This document shows, in pieces, positions 35,975 to 45,671 of a DNA stretch of 64,000 bases. Numbering within the stretch: position 1 is the first letter of the stretch; each line of letters begins with the position of its first letter. Origin of the DNA: Lewinellaceae bacterium (GTDB lineage: Bacteria > Bacteroidota > Bacteroidia > Chitinophagales > Saprospiraceae); assembly GCA_020636355.1 (NCBI GenBank), contig JACJYB010000006.1, positions 254,763-318,762 on the forward strand, in the 5' to 3' direction. A program made the position numbers and the translations under genes. Under the pieces are notes generated by a model. It was not told the origin of the DNA, did not search any database, and saw nothing but the letters and a program-made list of their open reading frames with translations.

Positions 35975-37249
35975 ATGATCCGTCGTTATTTACTGCGCGC
36001 TCCCGCTTCAGTGGTCACCCTCTATGCACTGGTTGCCGCTTTTGGTGCATATTTTTGCATGTATGCTTTTCGCAAACCATTTACGGCAGCTTCCTTTGAG
36101 GATAAAGCTATCCTGGTCATTGCTCAATTGATCGGGTATACGCTTGCCAAGGGAGTGGGGATCATCTGGATCCCGCAGGTGAAAAAACAGTACCGTGCAG
36201 CCTACGCCATCGGATTGATAGTAATCGCCGAATCGGCTTTGATCCTGTTCGCTTTTCTCCCGCCACCCATCCGTTGGATAAGTCTGCTCATCAATGGTTT
36301 TCCTCTGGGTTTTATCTGGGGTCTGGTTTTCAGTTACCTGGAGGGCAGACGGTTTACGGAAGTATTGTCAGCAGGCCTCACCATTAGTTTCATCCTTTCT
36401 TCCGGCATGGTCAAGTCCGTGGGTGCCTGGTTATTGGTTCGTTTTAATCTGGCTCCGGCTTCCATGCCCTGGATTACCGGTCTGTTTTTTTTGCCGATGG
36501 AATTATTATTCATCTGGATGCTCACCCAGATACCCGAACCCAGCCGTGAGGATCAGCATGAACGTACTTATCGCCCCGTGATGAATTTCAGGAAGATGAG
36601 ACGATTCTATGCCACCTTCGCTCCTGGATTTCTATTACTGACCGCAGCATACATGCTCTTCACAGCCTTAAGAGATATCCGTGAGAACTTCGCCAATGAA
36701 ATTTGGCATGAATTGAGTCATTTCAATGCATCCATTTTCACGGTCACTGAGCTTCCTATTGGCCTGGTGATCGGGGTATTTATGGCCTTATGCTACCGCA
36801 TCAAAGATCATCACGCAGCCTATGGCCTTTACCATGCAGCCGCCATAACCGGAATGAGTACTGCATTGGTTGCCACTTATCTTTTCGTTCACCAGATGGT
36901 ATCCCCGGTTGCCTGGATGATTGCCTTGGGCATTGGCATCTATTTGGCGTACGTCACCTTCTCCAGCGTATTGTTTGACCGGATTATCGCTGCTTTCCGC
37001 TATCCGGCCACGGCGGGATTTATGATCTATGTGGTGGATACTGCCGGATACACCGGCAGCATTCTCGTCATGCTTGGTAAGCAATATGCCGAGCCGGGAC
37101 AGCAATGGTTGCCTTTTTTTGTTGATTTGGTCCAGTGGACAGGATCAATGGGCATCCTGCTTATGAGCATCAGCTGGATCTATTTCCGTTTGAAATCACG
37201 GCGCGAACGCGATCCAGGAGCCACAGACATGGTGCTCGCCGGCAGCTAA
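35975..37249 (+). CDS. DUF5690/MFS-type transporter
   Basis: This is an integral membrane protein of 424 residues with about 11-12 predicted helices. The start VTLYALVAAFGAYFCMYAFRKPFTAASF resembles glycerol-3-phosphate or phosphate-sugar MFS antiporters, and the family (DUF5690) is found in Bacteroidota. It is divergent from the FAD-HAD cluster. The motif FRKP is shared with organophosphate:phosphate antiporters, so import of an organophosphate or phosphonate is plausible. The next gene, on the opposite strand, is a phosphodiesterase-like enzyme. Confidence 0.85.
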   Translation: MIRRYLLRAPASVVTLYALVAAFGAYFCMYAFRKPFTAASFEDKAILVIAQLIGYTLAKGVGIIWIPQVKKQYRAAYAIGLIVIAESALILFAFLPPPIRWISLLINGFPLGFIWGLVFSYLEGRRFTEVLSAGLTISFILSSGMVKSVGAWLLVRFNLAPASMPWITGLFFLPMELLFIWMLTQIPEPSREDQHERTYRPVMNFRKMRRFYATFAPGFLLLTAAYMLFTALRDIRENFANEIWHELSHFNASIFTVTELPIGLVIGVFMALCYRIKDHHAAYGLYHAAAITGMSTALVATYLFVHQMVSPVAWMIALGIGIYLAYVTFSSVLFDRIIAAFRYPATAGFMIYVVDTAGYTGSILVMLGKQYAEPGQQWLPFFVDLVQWTGSMGILLMSISWIYFRLKSRRERDPGATDMVLAGS

Positions 37250-37258
37250 TAAGATGAG

Positions 37259-38218
37259 TTATTCGTTGGTTTTCAGCGGTTTACCTGGCAGGTAGATCTT
37301 ATCCGGAGCGGCGAACCCCAGGAAGGCCTCCCTCACCGGTTTGCCAACCCATACATCCGGGATTTTCAACCCCCAGGCCCAGGCCAGAGTAGCTGCATTA
37401 TCTGTGGTATTGACCGGTGAGACCATAGTATAACCCACCTTAACACCTGGTCCACTGAGTATGAATGGAATTTCCATTTCGGCGAGCGTTTCACCTCCGT
37501 GTACTTTCCCGATACCGCCATGGTCGGCCGTGATGAGGATCAATGTCGAATCGCGCAATCCGGTTTGGTCCAATACCCGTAGCACCTGTCCAATTAGTGA
37601 ATCTGCTTTGGCTACCGAGGCAAAATATTCCGGTGATCCATGACCAAATGTATGTCCGGCATGATCGACGTGATCCAGATGGATGAAACAAAACTCAGGT
37701 CTTTTATCACGGAGGTAGGCACATGCGGTCGTTATGGTTTGATCTTCGGTTTCTTCGTGCCGGTTAAAATCCAAAACTTCCGGTTCCACCAGACGGCCAA
37801 ATCCTTCCCAATGATAAATCGCACCTATTTCCGCTGCGGGGTTGTTTTTGTACATCAAATAAAAGATGGTCGGGAAATGGTGGAATTCATTTTCTGCGCT
37901 AAAAGGCAGGGTATAACGATCCTTCTCCCAATCGTTTGAAGTAATGCCATGCTGCTCCGGTCCGGCGCCCATGATCATCGAAGCCCAGTTAGGAGAAGAA
38001 CTGGATGGCAGTACCGCCCGGGCATGAAAGGTATGGCTCCCCCCTGCAATCAACCGGTCCATAACAGGTGTACTGGCTTGTTCTATTCCATCGGGACTCA
38101 TACCATCAACCCCAATAACCAATATATGACGGAGCCCCTCGATGGATTGGGCTGAGGATAGCAAAGCAGCTATCAAAAAAACACAAACAGGTCCTATCCG
38201 AATGAAATGCCGCTGCAT
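37259..38218 (-). CDS. Secreted alkaline phosphatase-superfamily hydrolase (NPP/phosphodiesterase type)
   Basis: This 319-residue exported enzyme of the alkaline phosphatase superfamily has the signal peptide MQRHFIRIGPVCVFLIAALLSS. Metal-binding landmarks are VIGVDGMSPDGI, HLDHVDHAGHTFGHGS and ITADHGGIGKVHGG. The nucleophile is likely one of the serines in VLPSSSSPNWASMI. The layout matches nucleotide pyrophosphatase/phosphodiesterase-like and phosphonoacetate hydrolase-like proteins. It converges with the MFS gene 9 bp away and, together with the HAD/FAD cluster, suggests organophosphate scavenging. Substrate not determined. Confidence 0.88.
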   Translation of the reverse strand: MQRHFIRIGPVCVFLIAALLSSAQSIEGLRHILVIGVDGMSPDGIEQASTPVMDRLIAGGSHTFHARAVLPSSSSPNWASMIMGAGPEQHGITSNDWEKDRYTLPFSAENEFHHFPTIFYLMYKNNPAAEIGAIYHWEGFGRLVEPEVLDFNRHEETEDQTITTACAYLRDKRPEFCFIHLDHVDHAGHTFGHGSPEYFASVAKADSLIGQVLRVLDQTGLRDSTLILITADHGGIGKVHGGETLAEMEIPFILSGPGVKVGYTMVSPVNTTDNAATLAWAWGLKIPDVWVGKPVREAFLGFAAPDKIYLPGKPLKTNE

Positions 38219-38439
38219 GATATTCTATTTTCATTAAAGGTAGGAGATACTCCCCTTGATCCAATCTTCCCGTTGGTTATCAAATGATTAAATCCATGCA
38301 ATCGCTGGGACAATTCCTACCCCCGGAAAAACTTAACATTGAAATCCGGTCCTATTAACACCAGTTTTACGCTTCAAAAGATATCTTAGCCATATTATAT
38401 TCTGCAATAACCTAGTAATTACCACCACAATACTTGAGT

Positions 38440-40401
38440 GTGCGAATCGTAACCTTTACTGCGGTATGGTTAGGCTTTAGTCTATTTGTTCATGGCCAGC
38501 AACCCTGGGATTGCAGTGGCCGGATATTCCGTGTTCTGGAACATGATGGCGGCACCGAGTTACAGGAATTATTTGTGCAATCCATGACAGGTACACTTTC
38601 ACTTCATCGCCTGCACTTTTACCAGGGCATACGCATCAATGGCATTGCCTACCATCCAACCCAGAACATGATCTATGGAGTCGTGCTTGGAAGTCCGAAC
38701 CGGTTATGCCGGATCGATGCCGGTGGTAATTTGGCTATTCTAAGGGATCTCCCTCTGCCTCAGGACTACCTATTTGTTTCCGGAGATATGGCACCTGATG
38801 AAAAGCATCTTATACTCTTCGGTTACAGCGACAAAGAATTACCAAACTTGCTTGTCCAGATCGATTTGAGTAAGCCGGATTATCCGACGCGGTGGATTCC
38901 CATGCTTACCACAGATCCGCTCCATCCATACGTATATTGCGCCGATATTGCCTACCACCCGACCACCGGACAGCTCTTTGGATTTGATCATCTGCAGAAT
39001 AAGCTCATCACGCTCGATCCGGATCAGGGAATCATCAACAATTCAGTCTATCCGGTCTCCAATACGGCGGAAGGCAGTCTTCCCAGCTTGTTTTTTACGC
39101 CTCATGGCGAGTTATTTGGCATCGGTTCCTCCGGTGACCGGTATGCTGAGGACCGGTATTTTTATAACATCAACACCAGGACCGGACAACTGGTACCCTG
39201 GGTAAATCTAGGGTATGAAGCCAATCAGGACGCATGCTCCTGCCCATTCAGCGTTCATCTGCTCAACCGCATAGCTCCGCGACAGATTGCACCTTGCACG
39301 GATTTCACCATGACCCTGGTCGTCATCAACCGGACCGATGAAGTTTTGAAAGAAGTCCGGATTGTGGATTCCTTTGCTGAGGACATTCTAATCCGGTCTG
39401 TTAGTCCACTCCCATTTCCCGGCAAAATAGAGCAAGGCGTGGGAGGGCATAAACTGGAAATTGTGGCAGCAACCATTCCCATTGGCCGGGACAGTATTAC
39501 CCTCATCCTGCACGCCGCGGAAAATGCAGTATCCGGTCAGCGAACCAATCAGGCGCGCATAGAGCCTTTAGAAGTAATCAATGCATTGTGGCTTGATTCC
39601 GATGACCCGGAAACGCTGGAATATGGCGATCCTACCCAATTCGAGATTACCCCCTGGGCCGGCCTTTTCAAGCAAGATCTTTATCGAATCTGTGCCGGAG
39701 ATACGGTTCGGATTGAATCTTCGGTCCCAAATGCACGAAAGTACCGCTGGTCGAACGGCGATACTACGGCATCCATCAACGTAACTCACCCCGGCACCTA
39801 CCACTTGACGGTAACATCCGATTGTGGTGAAACCCAGGGAACAGCGACCGTGATTGCCGATAATCTGGAGATTCATCTGGGGGCCGACCAGGTAATAGAC
39901 CGGGGAACCTCCATCATGCTGGAACCAGAAATTATTTCGGGTTCTGCCGTGACTTCCTATTACTGGGAAAGCAGTCAACCCGGATCCATTGATTGCTCCC
40001 GGTGTCAACAGACCGAAGTATCACCCACCGCTGATACGGAATATCGGGTTTCGGCTCGCAACCGTTACGGATGTACAGCCACCGATCACGTAATGATCCG
40101 GGTCCGGGAGCTCAGCTATTATGTTCCCAATACGTTCAGCCCCAACGGCGATCAATCCAACGATGTATTTTACCTGCAAGGACCTGCTGATTACCCGATT
40201 GTAACTTTTACGATCTATGACCGGTGGGGAAATGCCCTGTACGAGATCCGGGATGGTCGCTGCAATGATGCCGCTTTTGGCTGGGATGGAACGTGCAACT
40301 CAAAGCCGGTTTCACCGGGTGTTTACAGCTGGCAGGCAAAGATCCTTGCCAAGGACGGGAAAGAAGTATGGGGGTTTGGTGACGTAACGCTGATCCGTTA
40401 A
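38440..40401 (+). CDS. Secreted protein with T9SS type B (gliding-motility-associated) C-terminal domain
   Basis: This 653-residue exported protein has the signal peptide RIVTFTAVWLGFSLFVHG. The start is a GTG at 38440; a TTG two codons upstream is possible. The first half looks like a beta-propeller-type lectin region (YHPTQNMIYGVVL, then YHPTTGQLFGFDHLQNKLI), the middle has a DUF11/Ig-like repeat, and the C-terminus is a CHU_C type domain: YVPNTFSPNGDQSNDVFYL, IYDRWGNALYEI and SPGVYSWQAKI. CHU_C tails direct export through the type IX secretion system and attachment at the surface. A terminator follows 9 bp after the stop codon. Confidence 0.92.
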   Translation: MRIVTFTAVWLGFSLFVHGQQPWDCSGRIFRVLEHDGGTELQELFVQSMTGTLSLHRLHFYQGIRINGIAYHPTQNMIYGVVLGSPNRLCRIDAGGNLAILRDLPLPQDYLFVSGDMAPDEKHLILFGYSDKELPNLLVQIDLSKPDYPTRWIPMLTTDPLHPYVYCADIAYHPTTGQLFGFDHLQNKLITLDPDQGIINNSVYPVSNTAEGSLPSLFFTPHGELFGIGSSGDRYAEDRYFYNINTRTGQLVPWVNLGYEANQDACSCPFSVHLLNRIAPRQIAPCTDFTMTLVVINRTDEVLKEVRIVDSFAEDILIRSVSPLPFPGKIEQGVGGHKLEIVAATIPIGRDSITLILHAAENAVSGQRTNQARIEPLEVINALWLDSDDPETLEYGDPTQFEITPWAGLFKQDLYRICAGDTVRIESSVPNARKYRWSNGDTTASINVTHPGTYHLTVTSDCGETQGTATVIADNLEIHLGADQVIDRGTSIMLEPEIISGSAVTSYYWESSQPGSIDCSRCQQTEVSPTADTEYRVSARNRYGCTATDHVMIRVRELSYYVPNTFSPNGDQSNDVFYLQGPADYPIVTFTIYDRWGNALYEIRDGRCNDAAFGWDGTCNSKPVSPGVYSWQAKILAKDGKEVWGFGDVTLIR

Positions 40402-40434
40402 AAAAAAGATGGAAGGCCTGCTTGCGACCTTCCA
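40401..40434. terminator. Bidirectional terminator between convergent genes
   Basis: TGGAAGG (40410-40416) pairs with CCTTCCA (40428-40434) across an 11-nt loop. The preceding A-run (40400-40407) makes a T-run on the minus strand, so it mainly ends the leftward SusD-type transcript. It may also help end the T9SS protein gene. Confidence 0.8.
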
Positions 40435-40464
40435 CCCGACAATATAAATCTCTAACCTTAAAAT

Positions 40465-41925
40465 CTATTTCTCCCACCACACTTTTGTAGTGATCTCATC
40501 CGGTCCCTGCCGTGTGATGGCTGCACCCAGGTTTTCCTTATTCAAGGCACCTTCCTGCGAAGGATATTCGAATCGGCTGGGATAGTTGGTATAAAATGCA
40601 TCCGGTCCTGGCTTAATGGTGCTGGGAAATCCGGTGCGGCGGTATTCGATGAATCCCTGAAAATCGGTGTAGAAGAGTGCAATGTACTTTTGCTTGATAA
40701 TGGTCTCCAACTGATTGTCATAGGCCACACCGGTCCGGCTAAAGTAGTCCGAGGGCATTTCTACATTCCAATAATCAAAGTTAGCCGTGATCCCTGCTTC
40801 ATACTGATCCTTGGCGGAACCTGTGATCCATCCTCGCTGAGCAGCTTCTGCCAGGATAAATGCAACTTCTGAATACACCATCATCCGGCCCTGGTTCGCA
40901 TTCGGCTGGAAGAAAAAGAAGTTGATGTTAAATTTGGACAGAAAGGCATCGCCACCTTTGTAGATGTAGGCAGGGCCGTCCACAATGCCATTCTGCATCC
41001 CGGATATCATTGGTGAGCCGGTTTCTACCGAATTAGTGGTTGGATCGGCAAAGAAATCGAGGCGGGGGTCGTCGAATTCGCGTAGTACATTTTCGAAGGT
41101 TTCACTAATCCGGTATTCGTTGTAAGAACCAACACGATAAACCGATTCCTCGGTGACCGGATGGGCATTGGGATTTGCCGATAAAAACATTACTGCGGCA
41201 TTATCAGCATTGGAAGTCATCACCGGATATTGCGCAGGATTTGTATAGATCTCACTGATAACCGACTGTGCCGTTGCCGGCTTTACTTCACTTAACCGCA
41301 AAGCAACCCTTAGACGCAAAGAGTTGGCAAATTTTCTCCATTTCACCAGGTCTCCATCGAAAAGGATGTCACCCTTGATACCCGTGGTGCTATTTGCCAG
41401 CAAATCATTGGCAGTTTTTAGTTCTGCCAGCAAGTTGTCGTAGATCGACTCCTGGCTATCGTAGGCAGGTGCGTAAACCGGATCTTCCGCAGCTGCTTTG
41501 GCCGCTTCCGAATACGGAATATCACCCCACATATCCGTCATGATCTGGAACATCCAGGCCTTCATGATTTTGGACACCGCTGTATAACTCTTGAGGTCCT
41601 TCTTCGCAGCTATGGATTCCAAAACCTCGGCATCACGTACAGCCAGGTAATAGGTATTCCAGGTACCGGCCTGATCGCCCCAATTGAACAGGTCAAATTC
41701 GGTAAATACAATCCGGGCGCCATATTGGGCCATCAGGTTGCCTTCGCTCCAGGCATCTCCCACGGCGGTACGGATGGTGTTGCGCTGCACATTGGTCAGC
41801 AGCAGTTCCGGATTGTTATCGATGGACAATGCAATATCCGGATTATCATTGGACACATTGAATTTCTCGCAGGAGGTCAGACCCACCGCCAGAGCAATCA
41901 ATGCGATTTGAAATAATGTTTTCAT
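40465..41925 (-). CDS. SusD/RagB-like outer-membrane lipoprotein
   Basis: This surface lipoprotein of 486 residues pairs with the SusC-like transporter to bind a nutrient at the cell surface. The lipobox is GLTSC (Cys19). SusD-like_2 type features include MAQYGARIVFTEFDLFNWG, KIMKAWMFQIMTDMWGDIPYSEA and FLSANPNAHPVTEE. The gene lies 30 bp downstream of the SusC gene on the same strand and ends with the terminator at 40401. The pair's ligand, whether peptide, sugar or glycan, cannot be told. No carbohydrate enzyme is directly in the same transcript. Confidence 0.95.
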   Translation of the reverse strand: MKTLFQIALIALAVGLTSCEKFNVSNDNPDIALSIDNNPELLLTNVQRNTIRTAVGDAWSEGNLMAQYGARIVFTEFDLFNWGDQAGTWNTYYLAVRDAEVLESIAAKKDLKSYTAVSKIMKAWMFQIMTDMWGDIPYSEAAKAAAEDPVYAPAYDSQESIYDNLLAELKTANDLLANSTTGIKGDILFDGDLVKWRKFANSLRLRVALRLSEVKPATAQSVISEIYTNPAQYPVMTSNADNAAVMFLSANPNAHPVTEESVYRVGSYNEYRISETFENVLREFDDPRLDFFADPTTNSVETGSPMISGMQNGIVDGPAYIYKGGDAFLSKFNINFFFFQPNANQGRMMVYSEVAFILAEAAQRGWITGSAKDQYEAGITANFDYWNVEMPSDYFSRTGVAYDNQLETIIKQKYIALFYTDFQGFIEYRRTGFPSTIKPGPDAFYTNYPSRFEYPSQEGALNKENLGAAITRQGPDEITTKVWWEK

Positions 41926-41955
41926 GAATTCAATTTTTAGAATGGATGAAATGGA

Positions 41956-44900
41956 TCAGAAGCCAATATTGATAGAGAATCCCATGCTTCTGGCTGATGG
42001 TATCGTGGCATTCTCTACCCCGGGAATGTACCTTCCTCCGTCAAAAGCCAGCAATTCCGGATCGCCATGGTTGAAATCTTTGGACCACAACCATAAATTA
42101 CTCCCGATCAAGGCAATCTTTACATTCTGTACCGGGGTGTTTCCCAATAATGATTTTGGAAGACTGTAAGCCAGCTTCAGCTCACGCAATTTGATAAAGG
42201 TGGCATCGTACATCCCTTCCGATTCATTTTGGCGGCGATAGCGGTTGTTGTGGTATGCATTGGCCGGCACGATCACGTCATTTTCGGTGTACCCGATTAC
42301 ATTTCCGTCTGCATCCAGTACTTCTTTTACTCCATCTCCGATAATTCCGTCCGTCAGGGTTTTTCCAGTCGTCTCATCGAGGTACGAAAGGCCACTATCC
42401 TTGATACCCGGGTGTGGACCGCCAAATTCCGGTTCGCGTCCCCACAATGTTTCTACGACGTTACCAGAGGTGGCTGCAATCAGACGGGTACGTGAAAGCA
42501 ATTCTCCACCCTGACGCCAGTCAAAGAGGAAGTTCAGGCTGAACCCTTTATAGGTTAATTCGTTCAACCATCCCAGGGTAAAATCAGGGTTGTAATTACC
42601 TAACTTGCGCAAGGTATTGTCTTCCTGCACCAATCCGTTACGGAATATTACCTGACCGAAATAAGGGCTACTTGGGTCGGATACCGTACGCAATCCGGTT
42701 CCCCACATGTCTCCCAATGCACCGCCTTCCTCCGCGACAAGGGTTATCCCGTTGCCTCCGTAAACATAGCGATCGACCCCATCGGGCAGTTCCAGCACCT
42801 TGTTCCGGTTCAAACCAAAATTGAACATCGTATTCCAGCGCAGATCTTTGCGAATAGGCGTCATGGAAAGAAGCAATTCGACTCCTTTGTTTTCAATTTT
42901 ACCCGCATTAATGATCCGCGAAGTTTTACCGGATGTGTAAGGTAAATCAATAGCCAGGATCTGGTTTTTACTCACCGAACGGTAGAAAGTGGCATCGATA
43001 CCTATGCGATCATGGAAGAACCGCACATCCGCACCTGCTTCCACACTCGTCTGAATCTCCGGCTTAAGATCAAAGTTGGGGAGTGTATTTGAAGGTGATG
43101 CCGTGGCATTGCTGCCCCAGGGAGATCCACCAAAAATGAACGGGTCGGAGAGGCGGAATGGGTCGGTATCCGAACCTACCTGTGCCCAACCCAAACGCAA
43201 TTTGGCAAAAGACAATGCACTGTTTGTAGGAACGTCGAAAAGGTCGGTCAAAATGGTGCTTAAGGAAGCCGATGGATAGAAGTAGGAATTGTTGTTTTCA
43301 GGTAAAGTCGAAGACCAGTCGTTACGAGCTGTCAGATCCAGATAAACCAGATTCCGGAAACCCAACTGGGCAAAACTGTAGAGAGAGTTGATCTGCTGTT
43401 CGGGACGGCTGATGGACTGTACCAGCGGGCCGTCTGAATTGGTGAAAGAATAAATCTCCGGCAACAACAATTTATTGGCAGCTACCGAATGGAAATGATT
43501 GCGACGCTGCATCTGGTTGCCTCCCACATTGATGTTGAAGTCCCAGTCGTTATTGATCTGCTTTTCATAACTGAGCAGGAAGTCAATATTTGTTTCCCGG
43601 AAATTGATTTTGTCTTCGCGATACTGCCCATTGGGGAATCGCTGCGTGGAATAAGCACGCTTGATGAAGCGGTATTCAGAAAATACATCCGTCCCGCCGC
43701 GGACCATCAATTTGAGTTCCGGCGTAAATTTATAGGTAGCAGACAAATTGCCGATCAGGCGATCCTTAGACAATCCATTGGTATTTTCATACATGTTGAA
43801 ATAAGGATTGTCGTGGTAATTGTAGTTGTAATTGAATTGCTGAAAACCTTCCAAACCATCTTCCCAGTAATTACGCAATCCTTTTACGTCAATTTGCTGA
43901 CCCCACCAGACAAACAGGTACATGACCGATTCCGTGCCGTAACCATTCACCGTACGGTTATCGCTGGCTGAACGGATGTAGTTGGCCTTGGTGTTGACAG
44001 TCAGTTTATCGGAAAGGTTGTAATCACCGGACCAGGAAACGGTATTCCGGCTGATGTCGGTGTTCGGCACGATCCCTTTATTGCTGAAATTGGTGTAAGA
44101 GACACGGAAATTGCCCTTGTCGTTACTACCGAAAAAAGACACGTTATTAACCGTGGTATGTCCGGTCTCCATGAAATTCTGGACCGGGTCACCATGGTCA
44201 ACCCAGGGTGTCGGTGTGATGGTACCACGCCGGTTCAGGTCCACACCGTTGGGACCCAGCGTAAATGTCAATCCGTGTACATCCCCACCCCGGAGTCCAT
44301 TGGAAGTCGGTGAGTCATGCTGGGGAATCAGCCGACCATCGAGACGAGGTCCCCAGGACTCGTCAACGCCGTCAAATGTTCCGTTTCCATAACCGTCAAC
44401 GAAGGCAAACTGGAAGTTTTTACCCTGACCATATACACGCTGGTATTCTGGCCCTTTTAACATGGTTTCGAAGGTGGTTTTGGAATTGATCTCTACGCCA
44501 ATTCCTTTGCGTCCTTTTCCGGACTTGGTTGTAATGATCACCGCTCCATTGGCAGCCCGGGAGCCGTACAATGCCGTTGCATTCGCTCCTTTCAGGATGG
44601 ATACCGACTCCACGTCATCCGGGTTGATCTCGGCACCACCGTTGCCATAGTCGAGGTGCATGTTGCTGGAAATACCGTTGGTGCTGGTGCGGGTATCGGT
44701 TTCGTTATTGATGGGAATTCCATCAACTACAAAAAGCGGCTGGTTGTTGCTGGTCAGCGAGGACATACCGCGTATGACAACACTCGCTGAACCGGCATTC
44801 TGGCCGTTCGATACGACCTGCACGCCTGCCGCACGTCCGGATAACGCACTCACAAAATTGGTGTTGTTGGACCCGCTGACATCGTCGCCATTAACTTGCT

Positions 44901-45297
44901 GTAAGGCATAACCCAGTGATTTTTCATCACGGGTGATGTTCAGCGCGGTGACGACAGCCTCCTGAAGGGTCACCCCTTCGGTCATTTTTACGTCAATCAA
45001 ACCACGGTGGTCTACCGGAATTTCCAGCTCCGTATAGCCAATGTAGGAGAACACCAGGACGGCATCCCCGGCATCTACTTCCATTTCAAATAGCCCATCA
45101 ACATCCGTGGTGGTACCATTGGTGATATTTCCTTTTTGGTAGACATTGACTCCGATCAGCGGAGTTTCTGTGTTGGCGTCGGTAACTTTTCCGGTTACCT
45201 GAAACTGAGCATTAACGGTCAGCGGAATACCCAAAGCGAAAAATAGGGTACACGCCAATAAACGCCCTACGCCGATCACTTGTAGCGCAAGTTTCAT
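41956..45297 (-). CDS. SusC/RagA-family TonB-dependent transporter
   Basis: This 1113-residue TonB-dependent outer-membrane channel has a signal peptide (LLACTLFFALGIPLTVNAQ). It then has the CarboxypepD_reg-like domain (VTGKVTDANTETPLIGVNVY), the plug (QPLFVVDGIPINNETDT, GANATALYGSRAANGAVIITT) and the C-terminal beta-barrel ending MGFSINIGF. It is the first gene of a leftward pair with SusD. The upstream 374 bp contain a direct repeat, described separately. The nutrient is unknown. Expression of such pairs is usually controlled by an ECF sigma/anti-sigma or a hybrid two-component system, and none is adjacent here. Confidence 0.96.
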   Translation of the reverse strand: MKLALQVIGVGRLLACTLFFALGIPLTVNAQFQVTGKVTDANTETPLIGVNVYQKGNITNGTTTDVDGLFEMEVDAGDAVLVFSYIGYTELEIPVDHRGLIDVKMTEGVTLQEAVVTALNITRDEKSLGYALQQVNGDDVSGSNNTNFVSALSGRAAGVQVVSNGQNAGSASVVIRGMSSLTSNNQPLFVVDGIPINNETDTRTSTNGISSNMHLDYGNGGAEINPDDVESVSILKGANATALYGSRAANGAVIITTKSGKGRKGIGVEINSKTTFETMLKGPEYQRVYGQGKNFQFAFVDGYGNGTFDGVDESWGPRLDGRLIPQHDSPTSNGLRGGDVHGLTFTLGPNGVDLNRRGTITPTPWVDHGDPVQNFMETGHTTVNNVSFFGSNDKGNFRVSYTNFSNKGIVPNTDISRNTVSWSGDYNLSDKLTVNTKANYIRSASDNRTVNGYGTESVMYLFVWWGQQIDVKGLRNYWEDGLEGFQQFNYNYNYHDNPYFNMYENTNGLSKDRLIGNLSATYKFTPELKLMVRGGTDVFSEYRFIKRAYSTQRFPNGQYREDKINFRETNIDFLLSYEKQINNDWDFNINVGGNQMQRRNHFHSVAANKLLLPEIYSFTNSDGPLVQSISRPEQQINSLYSFAQLGFRNLVYLDLTARNDWSSTLPENNNSYFYPSASLSTILTDLFDVPTNSALSFAKLRLGWAQVGSDTDPFRLSDPFIFGGSPWGSNATASPSNTLPNFDLKPEIQTSVEAGADVRFFHDRIGIDATFYRSVSKNQILAIDLPYTSGKTSRIINAGKIENKGVELLLSMTPIRKDLRWNTMFNFGLNRNKVLELPDGVDRYVYGGNGITLVAEEGGALGDMWGTGLRTVSDPSSPYFGQVIFRNGLVQEDNTLRKLGNYNPDFTLGWLNELTYKGFSLNFLFDWRQGGELLSRTRLIAATSGNVVETLWGREPEFGGPHPGIKDSGLSYLDETTGKTLTDGIIGDGVKEVLDADGNVIGYTENDVIVPANAYHNNRYRRQNESEGMYDATFIKLRELKLAYSLPKSLLGNTPVQNVKIALIGSNLWLWSKDFNHGDPELLAFDGGRYIPGVENATIPSARSMGFSINIGF

Positions 45298-45306
45298 TGG
45301 TAAATA

Positions 45307-45336
45307 GGTTTAATTAGATGATTAAATAGTCAGCCG
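45307..45336. repeat. Direct repeat upstream of susC, copy A
   Basis: This copy begins GGTTTAATTAGATGATTAAA and ends AGTCAGCCG. It differs from copy B at 45485 by one inserted base and one substitution. It sits 10 bp upstream of the susC start codon, in the likely ribosome-binding/leader region. Confidence 0.7.
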
Positions 45337-45484
45337 AATCGATCGTCTTTTACGGAAACATTCAGCACTGCAAAAGTCCGGAAAGCTGATCCATTTCAGA
45401 CTATTCGGCTCATTAACAAATAATTACCAATGCGTTAACTGAAGCTTATTTTATTGTTAAGCTAAATACCGCTATTTTTATTCC

Positions 45485-45513
45485 GGTTTAATTAGATATT
45501 AAATAGTTAGCCG
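45485..45513. repeat. Direct repeat upstream of susC, copy B
   Basis: This is the second copy, beginning GGTTTAATTAGATATTAAAT and ending TTAGCCG. It is about 28 of 30 positions identical to copy A. Together they could be regulator sites or the scar of a local duplication. Confidence 0.7.
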
Positions 45514-45671
45514 GGTCCATCGCCGGATGCCCCGGCTAATTTTTTGGATGTACCCATTGCGCCAATAACTGCCCATAGGAAGCCTGACTTCCCAATCCAA
45601 TGGTGAAAAACGGATTTTATGGAATTCCCCTCGCGGGTAAGAATTTTAACAGGAGTTATAGCACCCGGAAT

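Larger units (their letters stand above)
45298..45671. other. 374-bp upstream region of susC with imperfect direct repeat
   Basis: No coding frame is supported here. The segment is AT-rich and contains two copies of an approximately 30-bp sequence about 178 bp apart (see the repeat entry). The promoter and leader of the susC-susD operon must lie here. I found no convincing match to a Bacteroidota promoter consensus. Confidence 0.6.
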
